Below, one piece after another: positions 26,426 through 35,795 of a stretch of DNA of 64,000 nt (within the stretch, counting starts at the first letter, position 1; every line of letters begins with the position of its first letter). Made by a program: the position numbers and the translations under genes. The DNA is taken from positions 1 to 64,000 of the forward strand of contig JAOUFG010000001.1 of assembly GCA_029858345.1 (NCBI GenBank). The letters run 5' to 3'. Below the pieces are notes generated by a model, which saw nothing but the letters and a program-made list of their open reading frames with translations, ran no database searches and was not told the DNA's origin. This stretch comes from Phycisphaerae bacterium. GTDB lineage: Bacteria; Planctomycetota; Phycisphaerae; Sedimentisphaerales; Anaerohalosphaeraceae.

Positions 26426-28618
26426 ATGGCCCGTCGAAGAAAAAAAAACGACAAGCCAAACATGCCTGCCGCGGTCTCACCACGGACCAGACGCTTCTCG
26501 GTTGGGCTCCTCATTTCAATCATCATAATGCTGATTCTGGGGGGTATTCCTTTCGGAATAGGCAAGTACATCGAATTCAACTCCCCAGGCCCCTTTGACA
26601 GCGGCGCCTTCGTCTATTCAGCCAAACACCTCTTAGGTGGAGCCAAACTCGGCGTCGACACAGACAGTTCCGCCCGGCCCAACACCCTGCTGGCCAATGT
26701 CATCGGCGTTGCAATCTTTGGCTTCAACGAAACCGGCCCCAAGATCGTCCAGATGATTTTACAATTGGGCTCTCTGGCCTTTATGTTTTACGCACTGCGC
26801 AAAGTCTTTGGCTCTGTGGCCTCGGTCACGGGGACGACGGTTGCCGCGATCTACCTGTCCGCCCCGCTGATCGCCAAATTTGGCAATGTCAAAGAGCAGT
26901 TCATGATCCCGTTCATGATCGCCGCGGCATGCAGTTTTTTGCTCTATGAACATGCTCAAAAACGGCGATGGCTCGTGCTCAGCGGCTTCTTCGCGCTGCA
27001 ACCGTATTACTTCAAGCCCACAGGCCTGTCGATCGTAATCGCCCTGCTCACCTTCATCATAACCGCCAACCTTTTACGAAAATCACTCAAGCAGCTGATA
27101 ACGGAGACAGGGCTCTTCGCTGCCGGCTTTGCCGCCGGTCTGCTGGTACCCGGCATCCTGTACCTTTGGCAGGGGAACCCGACCGGACTGCTTCGAACGC
27201 TTCCGGCGGTCATGCTTCAGGTTGGGTGTGTCTTCGCAGTGCTGATACTCGTTCTGGCGGCTATCATCATAGGCGCCAAACGCATTCATCTGATAACACA
27301 ATTGCAGCAGGTTTCAAAATGGATCTGGATCGCCGGACTCTGCCTGATACCCGTGATGCTGATTATCTCAATTGCAATCATAAAAGCCGAAGAAGGTTTC
27401 GACAACGACGACATTGCCTCCTACATCCGGAACATTCCGATGGTCTCGGCCCCGGCAAAACTGGTAAGGTTTGTCGACTCACAGGTCGCCCGTCTTCTGG
27501 CCGCGTCCGGCCTAAAGGGCGGTTATGTGAGCAACAGCTGGAAAGCCATCGGCCTGTCCAAGCTCGCCCCGCAGATATTCCGCTACTACAAAGCTCTCTC
27601 TGTCCCGATCCTGCTGGCGCTGGCCTCAACCCTGACAGCGGCGGCAATCTGGCTGAGCGGACTGATCCGTAAAACCAAAACCACACCCGCCGACATCCAG
27701 TCAAAACTCGTCTGGCTGCTGGCGATCTGGTGGATACTGGATATGGCCTTCGTCTGGGGCAGCCCCCGTTCTTATGAGCAGTACTACCTGCCGCTGTGTG
27801 CATCCGGGGCCATGCTGGCCGGATACATCGTCTGGAAATGGCAGAAGCGATACACGCTATCGCCTAATAAAATGCCCTGGCTGGCTGGTGGACTGGCCGC
27901 GGCGATAACACTAAGCTGCCTGTCGATCCCAATCTTTATCGGTCAGCGGTACAGCCCGGACACCGGCGCCGACTATGTCAAAAACTACGGTGGCAGACGC
28001 CGCGGCTTCGGGCCTTCACTCAAAGAACTGTCGTCACGGCAAAAAGGCGCTTGGATAGCCGTTGGCGATTATATCCGCACTCACAGTAACAAAGAAGATA
28101 CGATCTATGTCTGGGGATGGGTTCCGGGCATCTATGTGCAGGCCCAGCGATTGGCACCGGTCAGCCGGGCTTTTTACGGCGATATGCACGTGACACCCCC
28201 GCGGAAATTTGCCGGAACAATCGATCAGCTCGTCAGGCAGATGAAAGGAAACTCGCCGAAATTTATCGTCGATACCCGAAAAATACACTTTCCCAATGAC
28301 CGCCCGCCGCTGGAACTGTGGCCGCACACCTATTCAAAAAATAAATCCTCCGGCTTGCCCCTTCCCAATGACCCGGCCACTGTCGCCCAGTATGATTTGC
28401 TTTATAAAAAACTACTGGCCGAACAATTCGACCCAAGACAGAAAGAATTCAGCCGGCTTCCGGCCATGACCTGTTGGCTTCAATATGCCCCCTGGACCAA
28501 AGCCATGCCGGACGAGGCCGAACGCTATGAGGCCATGAAGCCGCTGCGTGAGTTTGTGATGAACAATTACCGCATTGTCGGACAATACGGAAACCATGTA
28601 CTCTTTGCGCGAAAGTAA
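26426..28618 (+). CDS. GT-C-like multi-pass membrane glycosyltransferase
   Basis: This protein of 730 residues has about 11 or 12 membrane helices over the first 510 residues, followed by a soluble C-terminal domain of about 200 residues. The first extracytoplasmic loop has NSPGPFDSGAF and a later DTDSSARPN, where GT-C enzymes (PMT/ArnT type) hold their catalytic acidic residue. The soluble part includes DTIYVWGWVPGIYV and YGDMHVTPP. The product is probably a transferase that uses the polyprenyl-linked sugar from the preceding gene. ATG 26426 is preferred; an in-frame TTG at 26375 would overlap the previous gene. Family membership is inferred from topology and context. Confidence 0.72.
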   Translation: MARRRKKNDKPNMPAAVSPRTRRFSVGLLISIIIMLILGGIPFGIGKYIEFNSPGPFDSGAFVYSAKHLLGGAKLGVDTDSSARPNTLLANVIGVAIFGFNETGPKIVQMILQLGSLAFMFYALRKVFGSVASVTGTTVAAIYLSAPLIAKFGNVKEQFMIPFMIAAACSFLLYEHAQKRRWLVLSGFFALQPYYFKPTGLSIVIALLTFIITANLLRKSLKQLITETGLFAAGFAAGLLVPGILYLWQGNPTGLLRTLPAVMLQVGCVFAVLILVLAAIIIGAKRIHLITQLQQVSKWIWIAGLCLIPVMLIISIAIIKAEEGFDNDDIASYIRNIPMVSAPAKLVRFVDSQVARLLAASGLKGGYVSNSWKAIGLSKLAPQIFRYYKALSVPILLALASTLTAAAIWLSGLIRKTKTTPADIQSKLVWLLAIWWILDMAFVWGSPRSYEQYYLPLCASGAMLAGYIVWKWQKRYTLSPNKMPWLAGGLAAAITLSCLSIPIFIGQRYSPDTGADYVKNYGGRRRGFGPSLKELSSRQKGAWIAVGDYIRTHSNKEDTIYVWGWVPGIYVQAQRLAPVSRAFYGDMHVTPPRKFAGTIDQLVRQMKGNSPKFIVDTRKIHFPNDRPPLELWPHTYSKNKSSGLPLPNDPATVAQYDLLYKKLLAEQFDPRQKEFSRLPAMTCWLQYAPWTKAMPDEAERYEAMKPLREFVMNNYRIVGQYGNHVLFARK

Positions 28619-28631
28619 TCGGTGCCCTTTC

Positions 28632-29360
28632 ATGAATGATAAAATTTCATCAGAAAAAACAATTGAACACCCAGTTTACGAACGCCGCTGGGAATATGCC
28701 ATAAAAAGCGGAAAAATCCAACTTGGAAATCTTCAAACCAATCTTGCCTTTCTCGAACAGACTGGACTCGTTGACAACGGAAAAACAGCATTGGAGCTTG
28801 GTTGCGGCTCAGGCCAATTGGCATCTTTTTTTTACAAAAAGGGGGTTTCAATTATTGCCAGCGACATCTCCGAGACAGCCATCGACCATGCCCGCAAACT
28901 TTATCCCGATGTAATGTTTCAAACGCACTCCGCTGAAGAATTACCCTACGAAGACGGTTCTTTTGACATTGTGATGAGTTTTGACGTCCTGGAGCATCTG
29001 CCGAATGTGGCTCAACACCTGCGGGAGGTGCGGCGCGTCTTGAAACCGGACGGGTACTACCTTTTCCAAACGCCTAATAAACTCAGCAATGCAATTTTTG
29101 AAACGCTCAAATGCCGATCGATGGCATGGAAAAAATATCATCCATCGCTGCATTTCTACGGCCAGCTCAAACGGCGGCTGAAACACTGCGGTTTCGACCC
29201 TCATTTTATTAAAATGAATACCATGAACGAATTCGCAGTCAATAAGTTCAAACGCGTCGGCCTCCCGGGATGGCTTGTTTCGTGGATCAGCTTTCGCTAC
29301 CTGCCGTTTCGTCTCCAAACCAATTTTTATGTAATTGCAAAGAAGGTCACCGGCTCATAA
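28632..29360 (+). CDS. Class I SAM-dependent methyltransferase
   Basis: This is a predicted methyltransferase of 242 residues with the Rossmann SAM-binding motif I ALELGCGSGQ at 53-62, the acidic residue Asp78 ending strand 2 (IIASDIS), motif II-like SFDIVMSFDVLEHL and RVLKPDGYYLFQTPN. These match the Methyltransf_11/UbiE-like group. The acceptor is unknown, but the position between glycosyltransferase genes suggests a glycan or lipid-linked sugar. The start is uncertain: ATG 28632 has no clear Shine-Dalgarno, and an ATG at 28596 overlaps the preceding gene. It shares TAATG with the next gene. Confidence 0.88.
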   Translation: MNDKISSEKTIEHPVYERRWEYAIKSGKIQLGNLQTNLAFLEQTGLVDNGKTALELGCGSGQLASFFYKKGVSIIASDISETAIDHARKLYPDVMFQTHSAEELPYEDGSFDIVMSFDVLEHLPNVAQHLREVRRVLKPDGYYLFQTPNKLSNAIFETLKCRSMAWKKYHPSLHFYGQLKRRLKHCGFDPHFIKMNTMNEFAVNKFKRVGLPGWLVSWISFRYLPFRLQTNFYVIAKKVTGS

Positions 29361-30511
29361 TGGATAGGCCTCTGAAAATCCTGATGCTCAATTACGAATT
29401 TCCCCCTATCGGCGGCGGCGGCGGCAACGCCCACAGGCACCTGTTAACCGAATACGCCAAACAAGACAACCTTCACATTGACGTCTTAACATCATCGCCC
29501 CAGCCCGGACACTCCACCGAGTCATTCAGCGAAAACATTACGATTTATAAAGTGGGTATCCATAAAAAAAACCTGCATTACTGGCGAAAGACAGAAGTGC
29601 TTGAATGGCTGTTCAAAGCCAATCGAAAGCTCAAGACCATGCTCGCCGAGAACCAATACGACCTGGCCCACGCCTTCTTCGGCTTCCCCACCGGTTGGCT
29701 GACCTACCGCCACCGACACAAACTGCCCTACATAATCTCTCTCCGCGGCAGCGATGTCCCAGGATTCAATCTTCGTCTGAAGCTGGATTACCATCTGCTC
29801 AAAGGCCTGTTTCATAAAATCTGGCAAAACGCTGATGCGGTTATCGCCAACAGCAAAGGTCTGGCCGAACTGGCTGTCAAATTCGAACCTTCTCTTGACA
29901 TCGGTGTTATCTGCAATGGGATCGATACCAAAAAATTTACACCTCCGCTCAATCGTGTTCTTGTAGACCGCATCAAACTGCTGACTGTCTGTCGCCTGAT
30001 CGCTCGGAAGAGAATTCATTTACTCATCGAAGCGGTTCATCATCTGAAACAACAGGGCATTGACACGGAATTGAACATTGTTGGCGAGGGCAATCTGTTG
30101 AATGAATTGCAAACACAGGCCAGACAGCTAAGAATTAATGACCATGTAAACTTTTTAGGTCTTGTTGGATATGAAGAAATGCCATCAGTGTATCAGCAAA
30201 ACCATCTTTTTCTCATGAGCAGCGTCCATGAGGGCATGAGTAATGCCATGCTCGAAGCGATGGCAAGCGGACTGCCAATCCTTAGTACGGCCTGCGAAGG
30301 AACTCAGGAATTGATTACCGACAACGGTATCATCGTCAGCGAACCCACATCTGAAAACATTGCTGAGGCAATCATTCATGCCGCCAAAGACCAACAAAAA
30401 TATGCCCAGATGTCCGTTGCTTCCCGAAAAATAGCTGAAAAATTTAGTTGGTCAAATACAGCAAACCAATATCTTCAACTTTATGCAACCTTCAAGTCAT
30501 TTTGCCGATAG
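29360..30511 (+). CDS. Family 4 glycosyltransferase
   Basis: This is a GT-B retaining glycosyltransferase of 383 residues. The N-terminal glycine-rich loop is PPIGGGGGNAHRHL. The C-terminal domain has LLTVCRLIARKRIHLLIEA, NFLGLV, and the donor motif EGMSNAMLEAMASGLPIL with the E-x7-E arrangement. The ATG at 29360 shares one base with the stop of the methyltransferase gene. An AGAAGG sits 13 bp upstream. It ends the plus-strand glycan cluster, and after it comes a 254-bp intergenic stretch with one copy of the 102-bp repeat. Confidence 0.9.
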   Translation: MDRPLKILMLNYEFPPIGGGGGNAHRHLLTEYAKQDNLHIDVLTSSPQPGHSTESFSENITIYKVGIHKKNLHYWRKTEVLEWLFKANRKLKTMLAENQYDLAHAFFGFPTGWLTYRHRHKLPYIISLRGSDVPGFNLRLKLDYHLLKGLFHKIWQNADAVIANSKGLAELAVKFEPSLDIGVICNGIDTKKFTPPLNRVLVDRIKLLTVCRLIARKRIHLLIEAVHHLKQQGIDTELNIVGEGNLLNELQTQARQLRINDHVNFLGLVGYEEMPSVYQQNHLFLMSSVHEGMSNAMLEAMASGLPILSTACEGTQELITDNGIIVSEPTSENIAEAIIHAAKDQQKYAQMSVASRKIAEKFSWSNTANQYLQLYATFKSFCR

Positions 30512-30640
30512 TTTTTTTGATTTACATAATTTTACGGGTCCTATGTCCTTTATTTCCCTTTCGATTAATTCCGGAAGTCCCCGTTTCATCAAAAAATACT
30601 TTGAAAAACAAGTAACGACCTCCTAAAATCGTGAGTAACC

Positions 30641-30742
30641 AATACCCTTTAGGGTAATAAATTTCCGCAAGGACGGCTCTAAAGGCGTTTGAAATAGAGA
30701 CATAGCCGCGCAGGAAGCGCCGTTTTCTAGTAGAACTGGTAT
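30641..30742 (-). repeat. 102-bp two-hairpin repeat, copy 1
   Basis: On the minus strand this segment matches the copy at 55069-55170 over its whole 102 bp with seven substitutions and no indels, and more weakly the copy at 52724-52815. It has a GCGC stem around TTCCT near one end and the palindrome TACCCTAAAGGGTA at the other. It ends 23 bp before the oxidoreductase start. No terminal direct repeats or transposase are seen nearby. Confidence 0.85.
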
Positions 30743-30765
30743 AACTTTGCATCAAGGATTCATCG

Positions 30766-31752
30766 ATGACTGAAAAGATCAAATGGGGTATCATGGGTTG
30801 CGGCAGTATTGCCAACCAGTACGCCAATGACCTGGTACTTTCAAAACACGGCCAACTGGTCGCCGTCGGTTCGCGGTCCAAAGCCAAGGCCCAAACATTC
30901 GCCGCTCAAAACGGCGGCGTCCGTGCCTATGGCAGCTATGAAGAGGTGGCCGCCGATCCAGACGTTAACATTGTTTACGTTGCCACGCCGCATCCGTTCC
31001 ATATGGAAAACACCCTGCTGGTGATCGCCCATGGCAAGCACGTTCTCTGCGAAAAGCCCATCGCCCTGAACGCCAAGCAGACCCGCCGGATGATCGCCGC
31101 AGCCCAGAAAAAAGGCGTCTTCCTGATGGAGGGCATGTGGACACGCTTCTTCCCGGCAATGGTGCAACTTCGAAAACGGCTCGCTGCCGGCCACATCGGC
31201 AAGGTGATTGCGGTGGAGGCGGACCTCGGTATTCATTTCAAAGCCGGTCCCGAACACCGCATTTTCAACCCCCACCTGGGCGGCGGGGCTTTGCTGGATT
31301 TGGGAATCTACCCGGTATCGCTGGCGTCAATGATTTTTGGCGCCCAGCCCGAAAAAATCACCTCAACTGTCCACAAATATAAAACCGGTGTCGATGATCA
31401 CGCCGTGATCGTTTTTACATATACCGATGGCGCCTCCGCCGCTGTCGGTACCAGCAGCATCGTCCGCATGAAAAATGAAGCCCGCATTTACGGGACCGAA
31501 GGCACGATCATCGTTCATGAAATGTTCCTTCACCCGAATCAGTTGACGCTGAAAATGGAAGGTAAACCGCCCCGCACATTTGATTTCTCTTATCCAGGCC
31601 AAGGCATGCAGTTCGAGGCCGACCACGTCCACCAATGCCTGCGAAAAGGTAAATCGGACAGCGACATCATGCCCCTGACCGAGACGCTGGCCATCATGCA
31701 GACCATGGACAAAATTCGCAAACCGTGGAAGCTGAAATATCCAGGCGAATAA
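30766..31752 (+). CDS. Gfo/Idh/MocA family oxidoreductase
   Basis: This is an NAD(P)-dependent sugar or diol dehydrogenase of 328 residues. The Rossmann nucleotide loop is GIMGCGSIAN at 8-17 and the family signature is CEKPIALN with Lys97 expected to be catalytic. MEGMWTRFFPAM and GGGALLDLGIYPVSL resemble the dihydrodiol/xylose dehydrogenase subgroup. It is cytoplasmic. It stands alone, preceded by a repeat copy and convergent with the pyrophosphorylase operon across a hairpin terminator. The substrate cannot be named. Confidence 0.9.
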   Translation: MTEKIKWGIMGCGSIANQYANDLVLSKHGQLVAVGSRSKAKAQTFAAQNGGVRAYGSYEEVAADPDVNIVYVATPHPFHMENTLLVIAHGKHVLCEKPIALNAKQTRRMIAAAQKKGVFLMEGMWTRFFPAMVQLRKRLAAGHIGKVIAVEADLGIHFKAGPEHRIFNPHLGGGALLDLGIYPVSLASMIFGAQPEKITSTVHKYKTGVDDHAVIVFTYTDGASAAVGTSSIVRMKNEARIYGTEGTIIVHEMFLHPNQLTLKMEGKPPRTFDFSYPGQGMQFEADHVHQCLRKGKSDSDIMPLTETLAIMQTMDKIRKPWKLKYPGE

Positions 31753-31768
31753 TATTGCCTTGGGTGGC

Positions 31769-31824
31769 ACGGTCAAAATCCCTGTCCTTCGTAGCTCGGA
31801 GAGCGAAGGAGGATGCTTGACCGT
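31769..31824. terminator. Bidirectional stem-loop between convergent genes
   Basis: Outer arms ACGGTCAA (31769-31776) and TTGACCGT (31817-31824) enclose a second pair TCCTTCG (31785-31791) and CGAAGGA (31804-31810). All arms match perfectly. It fills most of the 84-bp gap between convergent genes, as a two-way terminator would. The inner GTCCTTCGTAGCTCGGAG-type sequence looks like a dispersed repeat. Confidence 0.7.
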
Positions 31825-31836
31825 ATTTCAGCTTAG

Positions 31837-33261
31837 CTATCCCAAATATATTTTGTCGCCCGGGTTGATTGTCGGAATCCGGTCCAGTTTGGCCTTGAGG
31901 TCTTCCGGCGTCAGGGCAAAACTCGGGGCGATTTCCAGCACGCAGTCCGGGGTGCCGTCCGGCTTGCGGGGCACGTTGACGCCGGCCTGCTCCAGCCACG
32001 CCGCGGCCCGGTCGATCATCATCTGCCGGGTTACTTCCGCACTGTCAACACCGGTGGCGTTTTTGACCGGGGCAAATTCCTCCTCACGAAGCGTCTGGAG
32101 GATGACCGAATGTTCAGCCATCGGCAATGCGTCAAACACAAAGGTCTCAAGCTTGACGCCGTTGGGCTGTTCCGGCTCAATGGGATTGCCGTTTTCGTCA
32201 ATGTGCGGGATTTTTTTGACGGCCCGATGAATCGGCAGTGCAAAGCCGCCGCCTTCATTCAGTTTTTCCACAAATGAGACGCTGATCAGGTGGATCGCGA
32301 TGGACCCCAACTCAAACGCCAGCGAGCCGTCCGCATTCGTTCGATAAGCCGCCTCATCCGGCAGATCGCTATACTCAATGACCGTGACTTTGCCGTCAAC
32401 CAAACAGAAATTGCCCACCTTTTCAAGAGGGTCGGCCTTGATCAGGGCCTTGGAGCTCATCTCAGCCTTGTCCATGACATGAAGCCCGATAAAAAGCGGG
32501 TCAATCAAACGTACCAAGGGATTATCCACTTGGAAATAACTGATATACTCGATGCCCCGATGTTTCATATCCGCAATCGCCCCGCTTTTGTAAAGCGCCT
32601 TCAAGCTGCCGCCGTGGCCGTCGGGGCTGGTGGCGATGGCATCCTTGGCGGCCATGAGAATATTGCCATCAAAGTCGAAATTCGGCAGCGTGCCCTGTTG
32701 AAAAATAAACACGTTCTCTTTGCCAAGCCCGTAATAGCCGGCGGCCTCGAATATCTCGATTGTCTCGCCATGGTTCAACGGGCTGGTCATGATGTACCAA
32801 GGAATCGTCGTGCCGTATTTTGTCGAGGCGGCCAGCAGGTTTTCGGCAAATAAGTGAAAAAGTGTTTTCTTTTTGACCGGTGAGATCGGGTAGTCCCCCT
32901 TGGGGCCGTCAAAGCCCAACCGGGTCCCCTGCCCCCCGGCGACAACGAATCCAGCCACTTTTCCGGCCGCGATCAATTCCTCGCCCAGTTGGTAGGCTTT
33001 TTTATATTTTTCCGCCTGTTCAGCGGTTTTGGGCTGCGGCGGGTACGACGGAGCCGGATCAAAATGGTCCGGAAATGCGATAGATCCCTCATTTTTGACA
33101 TATCTTTCAATCCATTGAGGGATCTTTTTGAAATCCAGTTGGGCAATCTGGGCAGCCAATGCTTCTTTTTGATCCGGCGGAAGTTCTCCGGAAAACTTCA
33201 TGAGTTGTTCCTGGTGAATCGTTTGCAGTTCTTTTGAGAATTCCTCTATTGGATTATTCAA
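31837..33261 (-). CDS. UDP-N-acetylhexosamine (UDP-sugar) pyrophosphorylase
   Basis: This enzyme of the UDPGP/UAP1 family makes a UDP-sugar and pyrophosphate from UTP and a sugar-1-phosphate. Its uridine loop GFVVAGGQGTRLG lies near residue 100. TSPLNHGET, QGTLPNFDF, SPDGHGGSLKAL, SYFQVDNPLV and EYSDLPDEAAY are all conserved in UAP1-like proteins. Length is about 474 residues. No ATG exists near the expected start. TTG 33261 is preceded by GGAG with 9 nt; GTG 33294 is an in-frame alternative. It is the last gene of a minus-strand set that includes a 4-epimerase and the remnant of an N-acetylhexosamine kinase, so it likely served UDP-GlcNAc or UDP-GalNAc formation. Confidence 0.88.
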   Translation of the reverse strand: MNNPIEEFSKELQTIHQEQLMKFSGELPPDQKEALAAQIAQLDFKKIPQWIERYVKNEGSIAFPDHFDPAPSYPPQPKTAEQAEKYKKAYQLGEELIAAGKVAGFVVAGGQGTRLGFDGPKGDYPISPVKKKTLFHLFAENLLAASTKYGTTIPWYIMTSPLNHGETIEIFEAAGYYGLGKENVFIFQQGTLPNFDFDGNILMAAKDAIATSPDGHGGSLKALYKSGAIADMKHRGIEYISYFQVDNPLVRLIDPLFIGLHVMDKAEMSSKALIKADPLEKVGNFCLVDGKVTVIEYSDLPDEAAYRTNADGSLAFELGSIAIHLISVSFVEKLNEGGGFALPIHRAVKKIPHIDENGNPIEPEQPNGVKLETFVFDALPMAEHSVILQTLREEEFAPVKNATGVDSAEVTRQMMIDRAAAWLEQAGVNVPRKPDGTPDCVLEIAPSFALTPEDLKAKLDRIPTINPGDKIYLG

Positions 33262-33420
33262 AATACATGTCTCCGTGCTCAAATCAACTACCACCGCCTG
33301 GAAGGCGGCAACTTTGTTTACAGGCTGGTATAACTCGATCTCCTGTAATGTTCCATATCCGAATCATACTAAAGTCTTCGCCTGAAGGCGAGAGATTTTC
33401 TCTCATTCCACGAAAACGCC

Positions 33421-35706
33421 TTAATCACTACTGGATTCAACGCCGATCTTGCCGAAACTCTTGAACAGGAAGAATGTCGTTACAATCGCAATGCCAATCA
33501 TAATGAAGCCCCACACCATGTTGCCGTAAACAAGATTGCCGATAGCAAACAGCGAGGCGTAAATCGCCAAACAACCCAAGAACACACACAGAATCTGTAT
33601 CGGCAGTTTCCAATCACCGATCGCGTTCTTCTGATCGATGTCTTCGCCGTCGGCCTTTGCCTCCATGACCACCTTACGCCAGCCGGGACCACCCGGATGA
33701 CAAAGCCTGTAAAAACTACGCAACGTCTTGGTATCCACTGCCGGGGTTACAAGCGTGGTTACAACCCAGACAACCGTTACAACAATGATGCAAACCAAAA
33801 GCTGAACAGAAAACTCCAGACCCGCGGCGGCCGGATGATAAATATAAATCGTATCGCCCGCTATCAGACCTGCGAAACCAACGGTTACCTCGCCGGGTTG
33901 TTTGGGTTCCAGCCCTGACTTTTCACGGCTCTTGTTAACACGATCGAGTTCCCACTGGTTCTGTCCAGCATTAAAATTCTGCAAGTCTGATGACCACGGT
34001 CTGTCTGTTGCGGCTGTGATAAGTGTCGTTACAGAATTGGCAGCATTATGGGCATCAATCTCGGAGACCTTCGCATCGTAAACTATACGGGCTTCATCAC
34101 GTGCCATTTCACTTTCTTTGTTTGCTTTTTTCCATGCCGCTGCGAGCGAGCTTAATTCGGCCTCAAGCGTTTTCGTCGTTTCTGCGGCTCCTGCACGCTG
34201 CGCACCGATTTCTTTGACGATCTCAGCATCCGCCACAGTAAAGACACGATCCTCAACAGCCCCGCTGCCGATATACCACTTGAGTGTTCCTTCGCTTCCG
34301 ACACCGAGTACAATCCAGAACGCCACAACTGTCGCGGCGACCATCGCCGCGATCTCTGTCCAGGCGTTGATTCGCCACCAGAACCATCGCATGATATAGA
34401 TGGCACCGGTTCCGGCACCGGAAAGCAGAAGAATCTTAAATGCTTGATAGGCATCCTCTAAAAAAGTCAATGCGAATATCCCCGCAATAACCATCAGAGC
34501 CACCGTACAGATACGGCCGGCTCGAACCATCTGTTTTTCAGTCGCATCTTTTTTCCAGAAACGCTTATAAAAATCATTGACCGCATAAGACGATCCCCAG
34601 TTCAGATGGGTTCCGATCGTGGACATATACGCCGCGATCAGCGAGGCGACGACCAACCCCAGAAAACCGGGACCTAACTTGGCGATCATCACCGGATAGG
34701 CAATGTCCTCCCTGAGATAGGCCGGATCAATCCCAGGAAATTGTGCTTTGATGCTTGCCAACGTCGGGTAGCAGATAATCGAAGCCAACGCTACAATAAT
34801 CCACGGCCAGGGACGGATCGCATAGTGCATGAAATTAAAGAGCATCGTAGCACCGATCGCATTTTTCTCGTCTTTGGCAGAGAGCATGCGCTGGGCAATA
34901 TACCCACCACCGCCCGGTTCTGCACCCGGATACCAGACTGCCCACCACTGAACGGCTACGGGAATCAGCAACATCGGAACCCACGCTAACCAGTTTGAAA
35001 AATCGGGCATCCAACTCAGTTTATCCACGACAATCGGATTCGTCAGCAATCCACCCAGTCCGTCAATTTCTGGTTGTTGACAGGCAATAATCGCCGCATA
35101 AACCGCGCCGAACATGGCGATGGAGTACTGAAAGAAATCCGCCCAGATACAACTCTTGATACCACCGGCGGCGGCATAAAATACCACACCCGCCGAACCC
35201 ACAACAACCGCCACCCAGGGCTCCACATTGAAAATCACCTGGCCGATTTTGATCGCGGCTAATGTAACCGTTCCCATAATCAGGCAGTTAAAGAAAACGC
35301 CAAGATACAGCGAACGGAAACCACGAATAAACGCAGCACTTTTTCCACTATACCGTAATTCATAAAATTCCAGATCCGTCATGACCTTGGATCGCCGCCA
35401 TAACTGGGCGTAGATAAAAACTGTGACCATCCCGGTAATCAGGAACGCCCACCATCCCCAGTTGGCCACGACGCCGCCCTCACGTACCATCCCGGTGACG
35501 AGATTTGGCGTATCGCAGGAAAACGTACACGCCACCATCGAGATACCGAGCAACCACCACGGCATACTGCGACCGCCCAGAAAAAACTCCGCCGAACTGC
35601 TGCCGGCTTTCTTCGAAACGACCAGCCCGATCAGGATAACGACCACGAGGAACGCGCCAATAATCGCCCAATCAATCCATTCTAATGCCATATCTGATAT
35701 CTCCAT
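33421..35706 (-). CDS. Sodium:solute symporter family protein with coiled insertion
   Basis: This SSS-family symporter of 761 residues (756 if started at ATG 35691) has about 13 or more membrane helices. The early signature SAEFFLGGRSMPWWLLGISMVA and the T-FSCDTP segment are typical, as is YIMRWFWWRINAWTEIAAM. An insertion at about residues 485-620 between late helices is soluble, rich in Ala, Glu and Lys (KTLEAELSSLAAAWKKANKE), likely a coiled coil, and absent from common SSS proteins. The C-terminal helices follow. It lies between the 4-epimerase and the pyrophosphorylase, which suggests uptake of a sugar or amino sugar. The substrate is not proven. Confidence 0.88.
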   Translation of the reverse strand: MEISDMALEWIDWAIIGAFLVVVILIGLVVSKKAGSSSAEFFLGGRSMPWWLLGISMVACTFSCDTPNLVTGMVREGGVVANWGWWAFLITGMVTVFIYAQLWRRSKVMTDLEFYELRYSGKSAAFIRGFRSLYLGVFFNCLIMGTVTLAAIKIGQVIFNVEPWVAVVVGSAGVVFYAAAGGIKSCIWADFFQYSIAMFGAVYAAIIACQQPEIDGLGGLLTNPIVVDKLSWMPDFSNWLAWVPMLLIPVAVQWWAVWYPGAEPGGGGYIAQRMLSAKDEKNAIGATMLFNFMHYAIRPWPWIIVALASIICYPTLASIKAQFPGIDPAYLREDIAYPVMIAKLGPGFLGLVVASLIAAYMSTIGTHLNWGSSYAVNDFYKRFWKKDATEKQMVRAGRICTVALMVIAGIFALTFLEDAYQAFKILLLSGAGTGAIYIMRWFWWRINAWTEIAAMVAATVVAFWIVLGVGSEGTLKWYIGSGAVEDRVFTVADAEIVKEIGAQRAGAAETTKTLEAELSSLAAAWKKANKESEMARDEARIVYDAKVSEIDAHNAANSVTTLITAATDRPWSSDLQNFNAGQNQWELDRVNKSREKSGLEPKQPGEVTVGFAGLIAGDTIYIYHPAAAGLEFSVQLLVCIIVVTVVWVVTTLVTPAVDTKTLRSFYRLCHPGGPGWRKVVMEAKADGEDIDQKNAIGDWKLPIQILCVFLGCLAIYASLFAIGNLVYGNMVWGFIMIGIAIVTTFFLFKSFGKIGVESSSD

Positions 35707-35795
35707 AAAGCGGATTCAACACCGAAATCGATGATATTTTCAGCCATAAATCTTTCGATTTTGAGCCTTCTCTTATGGATTATAAATGCTTCTGT

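Noticed and set aside
30522..30887. Minus-strand open frame of 121 codons across the intergenic region before the oxidoreductase
   Set aside because: It overlaps the start of the oxidoreductase gene and its middle is just the 102-bp repeat. Its N-terminal half is antisense to a confident gene.
33378..33404. Two small adjacent hairpins after the symporter gene
   Set aside because: Stems of five and six bases with no U tract are too weak to call a terminator.
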